From assembly GCA_963170055.1 (NCBI GenBank), contig CAUJGJ010000114.1, forward strand, positions 87,701-110,200: a stretch of DNA of 22,500 nt, given 5' to 3'. This stretch comes from Halisarca cf. caerulea (Eukaryota; Porifera; Demospongiae; Chondrillida; Halisarcidae). Within the stretch, counting starts at the first letter, position 1, and the number at the start of each line of letters is the position of its first letter. The translations under genes were made by a program, and so were the position numbers. Below the pieces are notes generated by a model. It did no database searches. It saw nothing but the letters and a program-made list of their open reading frames with translations, and was not told the DNA's origin. Shown here one piece after another: positions 1 through 10,298 of this stretch.

Positions 1-267
1 ACTTGCATTTTTAATTTAAGGACATCGGATATCAAATGAAATCCAAGACCCAAGATCCCCAAATTAGCATAGGCAATCATTTTTCACTTGTGCCAACAAA
101 TCAGTGTGTGTATCCAACAATTCAGTATCAGTTCTAGAATCATGTTCAATGGCTATGCGACTCATGTATACTTGATGGCTTGCCTGACTTATGTGTACGG
201 TGTACTCTAGTCCCATGTACAATATCATGCTGTACAAGGTTATGAATATCTGAAAAAGAATAGAAAA

Positions 268-268
<1 letters not shown>

Positions 269-308
<40 letters not shown>
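269..308. repeat. (TA)n microsatellite
   Basis: Uninterrupted alternating TA tract of about 40 bases. Bases 1-268 upstream show no gene, and neither does 309-610 downstream. Confidence 0.95.
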
Positions 309-309
<1 letters not shown>

Positions 310-620
310 CTCTTGGAGTTTTTGGGGGAGAGGCAATGATGTTTTTGAAGGAACTGGGGCACCGTATCAAATTGAAAACCTCGGATTCGCAATCCTTCAT
401 GTACTTAGGCCAAAGAATCAGCATCAGTATTCAAAGATTCAACGCAGTGGCTGTATTGTCGTGCTGTAATACGTAGGCTTCAATACACGTTTGTGTATGT
501 TGCTATGTAGTCTATAGGTATATGTGTATTAATTTTGGTTGATGTAGGTGTACATATATATAGTGTAGATAGATATGTGTATATTGTTTTTTTTCTTTGT
601 GTCTGCTTTTCTTTTGGCCT

Positions 621-694
621 ATGTGTGTGTGTGTGCGTGTGTTTGTGTGTGTGCGTGCGTGTGCGTGTGTGTGTGTGTGTGCATGTGTGTGTGT

Positions 695-771
<77 letters not shown>
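621..771. repeat. (TG)n microsatellite
   Basis: Long TG tract with a few GC and GA interruptions in its first half and a pure tract in its second half. The open frames across it, Cys-Val on one strand and Thr-His on the other, are low-complexity artefacts. Confidence 0.97.
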
Positions 772-774
<3 letters not shown>

Positions 775-831
775 CTGCTTGCTTGTATGCATTGTGCATG
801 TGGGGTGGGTGTGAGTGACTGAGTTAGAATG

Positions 832-899
832 TGTGTATATGAATGTACATGTATACCTATGCTTGTGTGTATATGAATGTACATGTATACCTATGCTTA
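832..899. repeat. 34-bp tandem duplication
   Basis: Two adjacent near-identical copies of a 34-base unit that contains TATGAATGTACATGTATACC. It lies between the TG tract and the TA tract. Confidence 0.9.
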
Positions 900-902
900 A
901 TG

Positions 903-969
<67 letters not shown>

Positions 970-979
970 ATATATATAA
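903..979. repeat. (TA)n microsatellite
   Basis: TA alternating tract interrupted by TAAT and ATTA steps. It is largely self-complementary and likely to extrude a cruciform. Confidence 0.95.
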
Positions 980-1146
980 TACATTTTAGTAGTTACCGTG
1001 GCAGCTGGAGTCTTGGGGTGTGGAACCTGTAGAGTTTGGGGTCATGGAAATTTCCCCTCATATGTATAGACTGGATAGAACCCCGATGCAGAGCACCATT
1101 GTCCTGCCTCCTTTATAATCCCTTACATTGACATGCAGTTAATTGA

Positions 1147-1221
1147 ACCTCCCAAATTAAGAGCACCTCCATAAAACAGGACAGTTCACTGTGGTCCCAG
1201 TGGTGTCCTTAATAGAGAGGT
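1147..1221. repeat. Degenerate inverted repeat related to the MITE at 12977-13169
   Basis: The left arm at 1147-1167 (AACCTCCCAAATTAAGAGCA) pairs imperfectly with the arm at 1202-1221, whose complement reads AACCTCTCTATTAAGGACAC. The GAACC...GGACACC wording matches the ends of the TA-flanked element at 12977-13169, so this is probably an old relative. The rest of 980-1440 shows nothing else. Confidence 0.5.
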
Positions 1222-1446
1222 TATTTCTAATAGGGTATACTAGTCTGTTTATTACCAGAGGATTCTTCGTTGCAGCATAATAATATTATATATTATACCG
1301 GTATGTATATAGATCTTTGACTTCATTGTGGAGGATTGCTATATGTATAACCTTGACCCTATTGGACATGAAAGGACACATAGTAGTATACATGGTGGCA
1401 TTGTTCAATGCTTAAGTGATACACGTCCGCATACACCGCAGCTAGT

Positions 1447-1545
1447 GGGATGGTGTTCGCTGCAGGAGGGTGGTGTTCGCTGCAGCCTGGGGATGGTGTT
1501 TGCTGCAGGGGGTTGGTGTTTGCTGCATGGGGATGCTGCAGGGGT
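1447..1545. repeat. Minisatellite, GGTGTTTGCTGCAG unit
   Basis: Four to five degenerate tandem units of roughly 20-24 bases, each carrying GGTGTT(C/T)GCTGCA. The 93-codon open frame over it is not supported as a gene. From 1550 to 1960 I see nothing further. Confidence 0.8.
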
Positions 1546-1968
1546 ACAGGTAGTAGTTAGAGGAGGTACAGTTGCATACAACAATATCTTAGAAGTTAGA
1601 TTTGTGTGAGTAGTACATACATGATGTGTAACATCCATTTTCTTATTGCTAATGATGTTAGCCAGGGAGAGATGCATTTTCCCTGGCCTAGTGGCAGCCA
1701 GCAACCTGTGTCATTATCTGTAAGCTTGCGTGTCTCATTCAGTACATTGGTAGCAATGTCAACAAGGGAGGTGCACCTCATGCTATTCTTTGTTTGTCGG
1801 TGCCAATTTGGACCCTTTTGGTATGCAGTTTTGGCAACAAGCAATTAGCATATTGTTATTGATTAATTGGTAATAACCATATAACGCACTTGTGTTTACA
1901 ACAAAGCTCTTATTGGCCATATGGCTACACTATAGAGTGTCTATGCACAGACCACATATTATGGAGTG

Positions 1969-2165
1969 CCATTTGTAGCAAAATCGATGATGCAAGAATA
2001 TCAACGAGGATAAACGTTAATTGTTAATCACAGTAATCGATTGTCGATCACAGCAATCGATTGTTGTAAACAACTATCGTCAATCACAGTAATCGATCGT
2101 TGATCAAAGCAATAGGTCGCAATCGGTGATCACAGCCATCAGTCGTCGTTTGATCACAAACATCA
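1969..2165. repeat. ATCGATTG minisatellite, inverted partner of 4121-4275
   Basis: Degenerate units of about 20 bases (GATCACAGCAATCGATTGTC type) follow a flank with CCATTTGTAGCAAAATCGATG. The same flank and units occur in reverse complement at 4121-4275, so the two are inverted copies of one repeat about 2.1 kb apart. 2166-2584 contains no recognisable gene. Confidence 0.75.
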
Positions 2166-2584
2166 GCTAGTTCTTCATAATATAATTTACAAAATCACGA
2201 AATATTATAATGATATTCAATGACTTACTCTCCATAGTAATATATATTCTGTATAATATCAATCAATCAATATTTGAGTGCATCGTGCCCACTGGCACCA
2301 TGGCACATACTAGCCCCATCTATAGCACTAGAACTTACATCAAAGTAAAAGAAGAATTGAGTTAATAAAAATTTAATATTTAGTTGACCGAAAAGATAAA
2401 CTTAGAACTGCATAATTATATAGAACATCTTGCATGTCATGAGATAATGGCTAACAATTCATATTATAGTCCATGCATGCAGCAGACAGCCAGGATCCTA
2501 GATACTGCACTTGTCACTGTTCCAGGCCATTGCATCCATTCCTCCAATTGTACGTACATGCACGCTGCATGTGATTCCCATGCC

Positions 2585-2995
2585 TCACCTCATCAACCAA
2601 TGCTCCACAATGTCCACTTGACCATGGTCACATATTTTTGCACGCCTCTCTTCTCCTGTCATACTTCTCCATCTTCCCGTCTCAATTTCAAACATCCTGC
2701 TGTGCCTCCTATCAGTTTCACCATCATCCTCCTGTCCATCCTTCTCAACACTCTCGCACACTCCGATCACTCTCCCAACTTCACAATCCTCTTGAACATC
2801 TCCAACTTTAGGCTTTGTGTGCATCTCCCGGCCACATTGCTCCCGTACTTTCCTCCATGTAATGGCCTCCAGAATCTCTCTAACTTCCACAATCAACGAC
2901 TGATCCTTGAGCATCTCTTCACTTAGTCTAAATCCTTCCACCCGAACTGTCCCCAACACATGCTCATCTTACCAAACCAAGTATAGTATACGTCA
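2585..2995 (-). pseudogene. LINE (non-LTR retrotransposon) C-terminal fragment
   Basis: The minus-strand frame from 2959 down to 2585 ends with FEIETGRWRS, then EERR.KIC, then VEHWLMR. The same block occurs in the LINE fragments at 5028-5185 and 6660-7886: RGGTAP / IE.GR.R / REER.C..C / HW.MRC. It matches the C-x2-C...H-x4-C tail that ends many animal LINE polyproteins. Here the first Cys of the pair and the Cys after HWLMR are lost, so it is a dead fragment. The plus-strand open frame at 2384-2926 is its shadow. No reverse transcriptase core is present. Confidence 0.7.
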
Positions 2996-3009
2996 ACCCA
3001 ATTTCACTG

Positions 3010-3478
3010 CTTCTACTGCTATCCACCTTAACAAACGTCCATCATAAATATGATCTGTGAGGTAGTCCAACAGTCACCAGTTGCATATTCATACACAACA
3101 GGCTATCCTGTTACACAACTGCCCGAAATGGAAGCCTTACACAGAGCAGCAATAAAAACTAACCTCCATGACAGCATTGGTCATGCATGAAGCTCAACAA
3201 CTCAGGAGTGTTTGAGATTCTGAACCTGTTACAGCGTTTTGTGGAGCCTAACCGGGCGATCTGTTGAACAACTGGCCACGGTACATGTCCACTTAGACAA
3301 CCAGAGAAGTTAGCCATCAGGTTAAAACAATGTTTCATATACGCTAGCACATGATATTAGACATGTCAAGAATAGTAATTATTATATTTTCCTCACATGT
3401 ATAAATATTATAATTGAGCATGGCGTACAATACAATATATGGTGGACATGTATGTGCATGTACGTTTGTTATACAATA
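3010..3478. other. Intergenic, nothing recognised
   Basis: Short open frames only, with no splice-paired exon, no repeat longer than about 20 bases and no known family. Confidence 0.5.
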
Positions 3479-3532
<54 letters not shown>

Positions 3533-3582
3533 ATGCGTGTGTGCGTGCGTGCGTGCGTGCGTGCGTGTGTGTGTGTGTGTGT
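3479..3582. repeat. (TG)n / (TGCG)n microsatellite
   Basis: A TG tract passes into TGCG repeats and back to TG. Alternating purine-pyrimidine with CG steps is a classic left-handed (Z) DNA former. From 3590 to 4120 there is AT-rich sequence with scattered CCCTAA-like words and no gene. Confidence 0.95.
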
Positions 3583-4120
3583 TCTTAATATAAATGACAA
3601 TTGACCCTAGGCCTACTAATAGTATGACCCTAGCTAACACTATAGCCGCAACTCATAAGGTAGTTGCGTCTATAGCCATACTTTTTATAGTTTTGCTATA
3701 TAGGCTATTATACCCTAAAATATACCTTTCTACCCTAAAGCCCTAAACCCTAGGACGTAAGGCCCGGGTTATCACCCTCATCCCCCAAGCTGCATGTCAC
3801 CTCCATTCCTTATAGTGCCATGAAGATGAATTCCAGTTCAACCATGCAGTTTCGAATTCTGTGATCATTTCCTATAGGTCTATTAATCCAAGATAGCCTT
3901 AGCAGAAGGGCAAAACTTCTGTGTCTTTATGAATACAAAGTCCACTTCAAACCTACAATTTGAATTCAAAGTCGCTGGCAGAAGTGATGAGTTCTTTATA
4001 ATAACAGCTCGTGGAGTTTAATATGCAGATTAAGATGTCTGTTACAAATAACAAACGACTGAGTCTCATAGATGTTTGAAAGTTAACTCTTTTGGAATGC
4101 AAAGAAACTACTATAAGGTA

Positions 4121-4275
4121 TCGTCTTAACCGATTGCTGTGGTCGACAATGGATTGTTGTGATCGACGATCAATTGCTGTAATCGACGACCGATTGCTGT
4201 AATCGACGATCGACTGCTGTGATCTATGATCCTCGTTAATTGTCTTACGCCATCGATTGTTGCTACAAATGGCAT
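4121..4275. repeat. 20-bp minisatellite just upstream of the gene 1 promoter
   Basis: Five consecutive units with an exact 20-base period, consensus CGATTGCTGTAATCGACGAT, run from about 4129 to 4228. They are followed by the unique flank GCCATCGATTGTTGCTACAA. An inverted copy lies at 1969-2165. The array ends about 30 bases before the TATA box, so it could act as a clustered protein-binding site, but that is inference. Confidence 0.85.
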
Positions 4276-4305
4276 TGAGGGAATAAAATGGCTTCCAGGC
4301 TGGCG

Positions 4306-4312
4306 TATAAAA
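4306..4312 (+). promoter_or_regulatory. TATA box of gene 1
   Basis: TATAAAA lies 73 bases before the gene 1 ATG, in GC-richer surroundings. Gene 2 has a comparable TATTTAAA 65 bases before its ATG. Both 5' leaders share GAGAGAAC and end in (A/G)GCAATGAAG, so the promoters are paralogous. Confidence 0.6.
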
Positions 4313-4378
4313 TGCCGCCGTCGCTCGAAATAGATACGCAAGAAACAGCCGAGAGAGAACACTTTCAGAAGTCTAGCA

Positions 4379-4427
4379 ATGAAGAACCTTATTGTACTGA
4401 CAGTTTTGGGAGTGGTCCTGTGGGGAG
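4379..4427 (+). CDS. Gene 1 exon 1: signal peptide
   Basis: ATG plus 16 codons, ending phase 1 at donor G|GTAAGT. Its length, 49 bases, equals exon 1 of gene 2, and the two signal peptides align without gaps. Confidence 0.85.
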
Positions 4428-7400
4428 GTAAGTTTGGGAGAATGTTTTCACAGAGGGAGTTGTAGGGGTAACAGTGCTATGATTACCTTCATTCTCGATC
4501 CTCTTCAGTGGACGCGAAAGCAGAACCAGACCAAGCAGTCTGCTACATCAGTGGAGTAACGTATCAAGCTGGGGATCAAATACCTTCTGGTGACCCTTGC
4601 AAGACTTGGTAAGCTGATATAGCCGTGTATCTCGTTGTAGGTGGCCGTTTAATAATATTCGTGGTAGTGCGCCGACGTCTATTATGTGTCGGATCGAGTT
4701 TAACCTTTCCTGGGAAGTCATATTAAAATGTGGAACCTCTATTATTGAGCTGATACCAAAATAAACTACTATGCAAAATCTTGTATGCCTGCCAGTGCTG
4801 TTAACTCACAGTCTCGCTGGACAGGATGTAGCAGTTCTACTCTTGAAAATTGTACTTCAATCAACATAGACATAGACTTATAGCCAGTCTAACACTTCCA
4901 CGCGAGTAAAAGTGTGAACTAGAGGCTATATAGGCCAAAGCTGTCACTATTAAGAGATGAGGGGAATTTTGTTTGTATAGGGATACTAGTATCATCAGAT
5001 TAATCACAGCGGCCAATTGTAGCCATATTAAGAGGAGGTACTGCCCCATTGCAAATTGAGATGGGTAGGCGGAGGAGAGTACTCAGAGAAGAAAGATTGT
5101 GCAGATATTGTGATCTAGAGGAGGTCTATAGAGGATGCTGAGCACTGGCTGATGAGATGTCCTGCTTGGCAAACCATGAGGATCTCCACTACATCCACAA
5201 TGCTGCCACCTTGACATGCAGTGAAGTCAAGGTGGCAGGATCTCCACTGCAGCAACAACACTGCCACCTTGCTCAAAGCCTGCAGCCGGGGAGCCACGGT
5301 TGAGGAGCTACTTTTCTGAGATGTGGACCCTCAGATTCTCAAGATGACTGCATAGATAATTATGTATTAATGATTTTTTCTTTAATTTAACAGTATAATA
5401 ACATCATGCCCGTACAGCTTGTGTATGTGTACGTATGGGTGCTGCATTGGACCTTAGTGGTTGGTCCTAGTGCTCTTTGTGAGCACAGTGCACTGGCATT
5501 CTAATTATCTATCGATCTTTCTATACTATCCTAATGCATATTAAACTTGTTTGTTCTTGCCGTGTATATGTATTGGTTTTACATAGCCAGTCTTTTATCC
5601 ATATAGAGGAGAGGGAGCCAGGGATAGCAGTTTGGCTCCATGACATTAATAAAATGAAGTGAAATGCCAGTTCAGCGCTAGTCGGATACAAATTTGGCCA
5701 CCTGATACTTCATACCGATGAAGGCTACGGACTTACAACTCCTGTTAGCCATACCCTTCTCTATGAACTCACAGTCTGGCTGTAGTTAGAAATCTAGGTG
5801 CTTCTGTTGCATGTAACTTTCAAGAATAGGAGTAATTCATCTCCTGTGGCCAAATTACGGGATATATACACTGTAGTTTGCTGTTTCAGAGTCTTCCGAA
5901 TCGAACCGGCTGAGAAAACAAGTGTACACATTTTGCATACAAGTGGCCAAATATTCATTAATTCGGCAACAGTAGAGGAATTGCTCCTATTCCTGCAGAA
6001 ACACCTTCATTTCTAACTACAGTCAGTGCACATAGAGGCCTATATATGGTTGACAGGAGTTGTAAGTTCATAGGCTTTATCGGTATGAGGTATCGGGTGG
6101 CCAAATTAGTATCTGTATATGATGTTAATTGTGTAACTGCTCTAGTTGTGAGCTTACTATCTTTATATTAAAGCTGTTGCGATAATAAAAAATGTGCGTC
6201 TTTTTACAACAAGGTTCACAAACTGAGTGCTTCAGAATCTGATACTCATGCAAGCTTATCTTATTGTGATGAAGGTAGGCTGATTATTTGTTCGCACTAA
6301 TCTAATGACCCGTGCGAGGTTTTCTCAGGAAACTTTCTTCTACGTGCCCAGCGCCATACGGAGGGTGAACTCCAAGTATATTCCGTTTGCTTGCGTAATG
6401 AAATATTTGGGAATTTTGCCCGTACTTGGCCATGAGACGCCATCTCTTTTATTAATATTTTTATGATTATTATTATTTTCAGTACATCGTGTACTTGTGA
6501 CACTAGGACCACCACAAAGTCTATCACAATGTTCAATGCCATACACACACCACAATTTGAGTTAGACATACATGCAAGTCTGGGACAATCATGCATTCCT
6601 CCTATTGCAATCCCCCATTCACATCCCTTTCCTCTTCATCAATTGACAATGTGTACATACTCTATATCCATTATGTATAATCTGCCACCTCCTCATCAGT
6701 CGAATTGGGAACATCAATCATACAGTTCACCTCTTCAATTGGCAGGGTCCTACTCTCTGTCCTTGGCGTACACCTCATCATCCAGTGGTAAACATCTTCA
6801 ACTTCTCCCTGTGAACAGTGCATGCATATCCTTTCCTCTCTCGCAATTCCCCTCCATCTTCCAGCTTCAATTCTATATGGAGCAGTGCCCCCTCTCAACT
6901 TGGTTAGGATTCACCTGTGCACCTTGTTGGGCACACATGCACAGCTGGCTCGGTGTCCATTCTCGTACAGAGACTTCATGATGCTCAGTTTAGGCATTTC
7001 CTGCAAATCTCTACCCACTCTTCTGTCACTCTTCACTGTGCACTTCTCCTGAACAAATCCTTGAGCTCATTCTGAGTTATCCCTTCCACAGATTCCCCAC
7101 TTAAGTCCTCCCATCCAAACTGCCTACCACATGCCCTTATAACTTTCTAATCCACCCCGATCCGTTTCCCAAAGTCTCAAGTGCTATCCTCTTCAGTAAC
7201 CTCCCCTCATACACTGGACTACACATTATCTTATACCAGAATACCATGCATCCGATTCTGGCCTCTCACAATAAAGGTAGTATGCCCCCTGATACATGTT
7301 TACACCCAAAAGAATCTGGAAACCTCTCATCTGTAGTTGCTGAACTATCTGCAATTTCCCCAGGCAGCCCTATACTTTGGTCCCATACATCACAACAATA

Positions 7401-9237
7401 TCCACCATAGCCACCATTGATCAGTTTCCTGTATGTTCCAATATGCAAAATTTTAAATCCCCAACAGAAGACCTACATCTGTGCAGCCACACGCTGAATG
7501 CATTCCTCTCCATCCTTACTCTACTCTCTACCATACTATTCAAGTCTAGAAGCTCATCATTCATACATCCAAGGTATTTATACTCAGCCACTATCGGTAT
7601 GTCTCTCTGTGACCAATAGCAAACAGAATATTGGATCTCTCAATTGTCCTAGCGCATAATTCCAGATTTCTCTGTATTGATCTCAATTAACCCCCCACTC
7701 ATCGCACCATTTGACCATACACTCGAGGCTCTTCTTCATACCATTGGCTTCCTCACTAACTAGTTCTGTGTCATCAGCAAATCTATAGTTTACGGACAAA
7801 CACGAACTAAAATACGGGTTTTCCATGTCGATCCTTCCTAACACATCTCCTCCTAGGGACAAAAAGTGATCGTTTTGAAACCACACAAACTTTTGATGCT
7901 ATAGTCGGTGAGTGTTGTTATCTATAATAGTGGAAGGTTTTATTCCCTGAGAAAGAGAGCGAGAACCACTGTCGCAAAGCACTTGCATCTTTTTCCTAGG
8001 AGGAGTTATAGTGGAGAACTGCTTCGAAGGTGAAAGTCGTATTCTAGTCAGGATTCATCCGTACAACAAATATGGCAGTTTGTAGGCTTGTATATGGGTA
8101 ATTTTCAAAATTTCTCCTTTTCGCAAGTATGAGTAGAAATAAGCCCTCAAGGTCTCCTTCCAGACCGTACAGAGAGACATCGTGAAGATTCAGCCGCAGT
8201 CACTCGTAGCACGTGTCAGTGAACTGCAAACAAAACATCACCCTATTTCTATTATAATACTAAGTATAATCCTAAGTATAATAATATAATATAATATTGC
8301 TTGAAGTGTTGCCATGTATGCCCGCTTTGACTGTAATATGTTTTTCACCTCTTAGCACGTGTACGAGGAGTGGTCAGAGGTGTGCGGTGAGTTCACGTCC
8401 TGCATGCAGATATGCTGCACCCATGCTAACAAATTTTACTTGTAATGACAGTGTACAATGGAATTGCTAGTAAATAAATACCAAGTAATCACTAATGTAT
8501 TTCAACTGATTCGGAATTTCAAAGATTTCATAAAGTGTATCTAATAAATTGATATAATCACAGCAAAGGTCTTAAAATAATATGCACTTCAGTACAATAT
8601 TATGTACAAATTCCATTCACTGTTCAATCTTCAAGTTGTTTGTTGTAACTTTACTGTAGATCAGGTACTGTGATATACCAATGTGTAGCCATGGTCTGCA
8701 ACCAATAGCCAGAAGAGATGAATGCTGCCCAAGCTGTAGATGTGCAGTGAATGGACAATTCTACGACATTGGTGCGACGATACCTGGGAATTCCAACTCC
8801 TGGTGAGTACTTATAGCTAGTCAAGTGTTTTCTGAGAAACGGTACAGGGCTATAGTCAAATATAGGCTGCGTGGAACTCTATGTTCACCTGCACCTGGTA
8901 GGCCTTGAAATGACAATGATTGTTTTCTCACATTGAGTCAGACGTTTTAATGCTCAGTATTTTACAAAGTAGTTCAATTCTAAAAACATGTAAAAACAAA
9001 TTTGAATAAATAAATTTAGTTGTGATACCAGTTGTACCTATAAATTCAGATATAACTGTGACGGAAGTTGTATCATTATTTATAGTGTTATATATAGGCC
9101 TAGTGCACTGACTATTATAATATTATATGTATATTGATTTTATTACACTAAGTCTGAGAGGTTGATGATCGCCGTTTAATTGCACGTAATCTAGCATACT
9201 ATGTGTGTGTGTGCGCGCACACTCGTGTGTGCATGTG

Positions 9238-9303
<66 letters not shown>

Positions 9304-9323
9304 CACACTCGTGTGTGCGTGTG

Positions 9324-9357
<34 letters not shown>

Positions 9358-9405
9358 TGTGTGCGTGCGTGCGTGTTTTTTGACTGTGTATGTGTGTATG
9401 TGTGT

Positions 9406-9458
<53 letters not shown>

Positions 9459-9703
9459 TGTACGTGTACGCACAACCACATGTGTGTGTGTGCACGCGCA
9501 CACACGTGTGCATGTGTGGAATTCCTGTTTGTCATAGTTGATCATGCAGCGTACATATAGACATGAACCTATGTAGTATAGAGTGTCCTGTATGTGGTTA
9601 TATGTATGCAATCCAGTAGGATACATTAGATACGTATCCTCTAACTGCCATGTTTCCTCATTGCAGCACACGCAGATGTACAGCAGAGGGACTAAATTGC
9701 AGA
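4379..9703 (+). CDS. Gene 1: secreted VWC-repeat protein, 3' end not found
   Basis: Five exons join in frame to give 120 residues and end at a phase 0 donor: 4379-4427, 4509-4608, 8356-8386, 8660-8802 and 9667-9703. Residues 1-16 form a signal peptide (MKNLIVLTVLGVVLWG). VWC1 runs from C28 to C86, with C28...G..Y..G..IP..DPC, then CTC...G..C, then ...DECCPSC. VWC2 starts at C88 and stops with the last exon. VWC2 is aberrant: relative to gene 2 a 6-base deletion removes the DPC cysteine (GNSNSC instead of DPCKSC), and CxC has become CTRRC. I find no ECCPxC exon or strong terminal exon before the gene 2 promoter. VWC repeats occur in secreted BMP-binding and matrix proteins, but no ligand can be inferred. 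The gene could be a truncated paralogue, an alternative 5' end spliced into gene 2 exons, or it could end in the repeat-derived exon at 10447. Confidence 0.75.
4509..4608 (+). CDS. Gene 1 exon 2: first half of VWC1
   Basis: The acceptor CTCTTCAG is followed by 100 bases, the same length as gene 2 exon 2. It encodes VDAKAEPDQAVCYISGVTYQ and continues to IPSGDPCKT. The final TG (phase 2) completes a Cys codon with the next exon, as in every VWC split in this locus. Confidence 0.88.
5028..5185 (+). pseudogene. LINE 3' fragment in gene 1 intron 2
   Basis: The plus-strand frame reads LRGGTAPLQIEMGR, then REERLCRYC. After a one-base frameshift near 5125 it reads EDAEHWLMRCPAW. This is the C-x2-C...H-x4-C end of the LINE family also seen at 2585-2995 and 6660-7886, in opposite orientation to those. 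It is 5' truncated and has lost its frame. Confidence 0.8.
5181..5271. repeat. Direct repeat enclosing a perfect 12-bp hairpin
   Basis: TGCCACCTTGAC (5204-5215) and its exact complement GTCAAGGTGGCA (5226-5237) flank a 10-base loop. The segment from GATCTCCACT to TGCCACCTTG recurs about 58 bases later, at 5239-5271. It directly follows the LINE fragment. From 5300 to 5680 nothing is recognised. Confidence 0.8.
5684..6115. mobile_element. Foldback / MITE-like element in gene 1 intron 2
   Basis: The left half (about 5684-5875) is an imperfect inverted repeat of the right half (about 5940-6115). Outer arms share AATTTGGCCACC.GATAC, CATACCGAT, ACTTACAACTCCTGT and GTAGTTAGAAAT. Inner arms share AATAGGAG.AATTC. 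Only a loop of about 60 bases is unpaired. No transposase frame is present. I did not identify a clear target-site duplication. 6116-6660 has no recognisable gene. Confidence 0.75.
6660..7886 (-). pseudogene. LINE fragment with reverse transcriptase FADD box
   Basis: Read on the minus strand from 7886, the first frame gives YRFADDTELVSEE, then MKKSLECMVKWCDEWGVN. The FADD catalytic box is at about 7770-7781. After frameshifts come IEINTEKSGIM, then VAEYKYLGC near 7590, and finally RGGTAPYRIEAGRWRGI.REER with C..C and HWMMRC near 6770-6890. The order and the roughly 340-residue spacing from FADD to the terminal Cys/His box fit the 3' half of an animal LINE. Several frameshifts and stops make it inactive. 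The endonuclease and the first reverse transcriptase motifs are missing. Confidence 0.85.
7890..8355. other. Intronic sequence, nothing recognised
   Basis: Remaining part of gene 1 intron 2, with an AT-rich stretch of TAATATAAT words at 8250-8300. It is probably repeat-derived but not assignable. Confidence 0.4.
8356..8386 (+). CDS. Gene 1 exon 3: CxC mini-exon of VWC1
   Basis: 31 bases between CACCTCTTAG and GTGAGT. With the preceding TG it encodes CTCTRSGQRCA, the CxC...G..C centre of a VWC module. Equivalent 31-base exons occur at 14937 and 15879. Confidence 0.85.
8660..8802 (+). CDS. Gene 1 exon 4: VWC1 end and VWC2 start
   Basis: Phase 0 in, phase 2 out, 143 bases. It encodes C...C, DECCPSCRC, then VNGQFYDIG and IPGNSNS. 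It is six bases shorter than its paralogues at 14594 and 15651, because the codons around the DPC cysteine are deleted. From 8803 to 9200 (intron 4) nothing else is recognised. Confidence 0.88.
9203..9518. repeat. (TG)n cluster with duplicated GCGCGCACAC blocks
   Basis: TG tracts are separated by two near-identical blocks (about 9212-9243 and 9297-9329), each with GCGCGCACAC followed by CTCGTGTGTG. A third palindrome-like block with GCACGCGCACACACGTGTGC follows near 9490. The tract lies in gene 1 intron 4 and is strongly Z-DNA prone. Confidence 0.93.
9667..9703 (+). CDS. Gene 1 exon 5: aberrant CxxxC mini-exon
   Basis: After acceptor CATTGCAG, 37 bases encode (C)TRRCTAEGLNCR with donor AGA|GTGAGT, ending phase 0. 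The motif is C-x3-C instead of C-x-C, two residues longer than in the other modules. It is the last gene 1 exon I can support. Confidence 0.75.
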
Positions 9704-10298
9704 GTGAGTTGATAGTACACATGTCTGCATGATGAACTGACAGTAAACACCTTTCGATTAACAATAACTCATTACAAATTAATATTTTAACAGTTTAATC
9801 ATTACCATGGTAGTTTTTGAACATAATTGATGCTATGTGACAATAGTTAGTACCTTATTATCCAATTGGATATCCATTCACTATATTTACATTCTCTGAG
9901 ACGCCAATTAAATTTGATAGTAATTTCCCAGAGGGTATATAGTAAAATGAATTACGGAGCAAACTATATGTTCACTAGGAGTACAGTTGATTTAAAACAG
10001 ATAAAATACAGTGTTATTGTTGAAGTTCCTCATACCTCCGTTTGTCGTATGTAACTGTATCTCTTTGTAATCTACATGTGGGAGTCATCTCAAAAGCAAA
10101 CATTATCACTCTGTCTTTGGGTACTGTGCTTTCCCATACCATTTTCTTGTTTCCCATCACACTTCATGGTACCATCCATTCCTTCCATGAGGAATTCCCC
10201 TTTCCTTTGTACCATACAACCAACACTCCATGATCTTTTGCTTCTTTCACCAACCCGAGAAGAGCTTACGAGATGACCTACTGCAGCCACCAAACAAT
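9704..10298. other. Spacer or intron without recognised content
   Basis: No ECCPxC coding segment and no terminal VWC exon can be found here in any frame. Short open frames only. Confidence 0.4.

Noticed and set aside
480..884. Thr-His and Cys-Val open frames over TG tracts (here and at 9191-9764, 11688-12054, 21353-22153)
   Set aside because: Pure dinucleotide repeats are open in several frames on both strands; there is no gene structure.
1328..1609. 93-codon open frame
   Set aside because: Crosses a minisatellite; no domain, splice partner or conserved copy.
2384..2926. 180-codon plus-strand open frame
   Set aside because: Antisense shadow of the LINE fragment at 2585-2995, with no splice or domain support.
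3710..3755. CCCTAA words resembling telomere repeat
   Set aside because: Only scattered, non-tandem copies in AT-rich sequence.
6463..7052. Plus-strand open frames of 172 and 76 codons
   Set aside because: Complement of the LINE 3' fragment.
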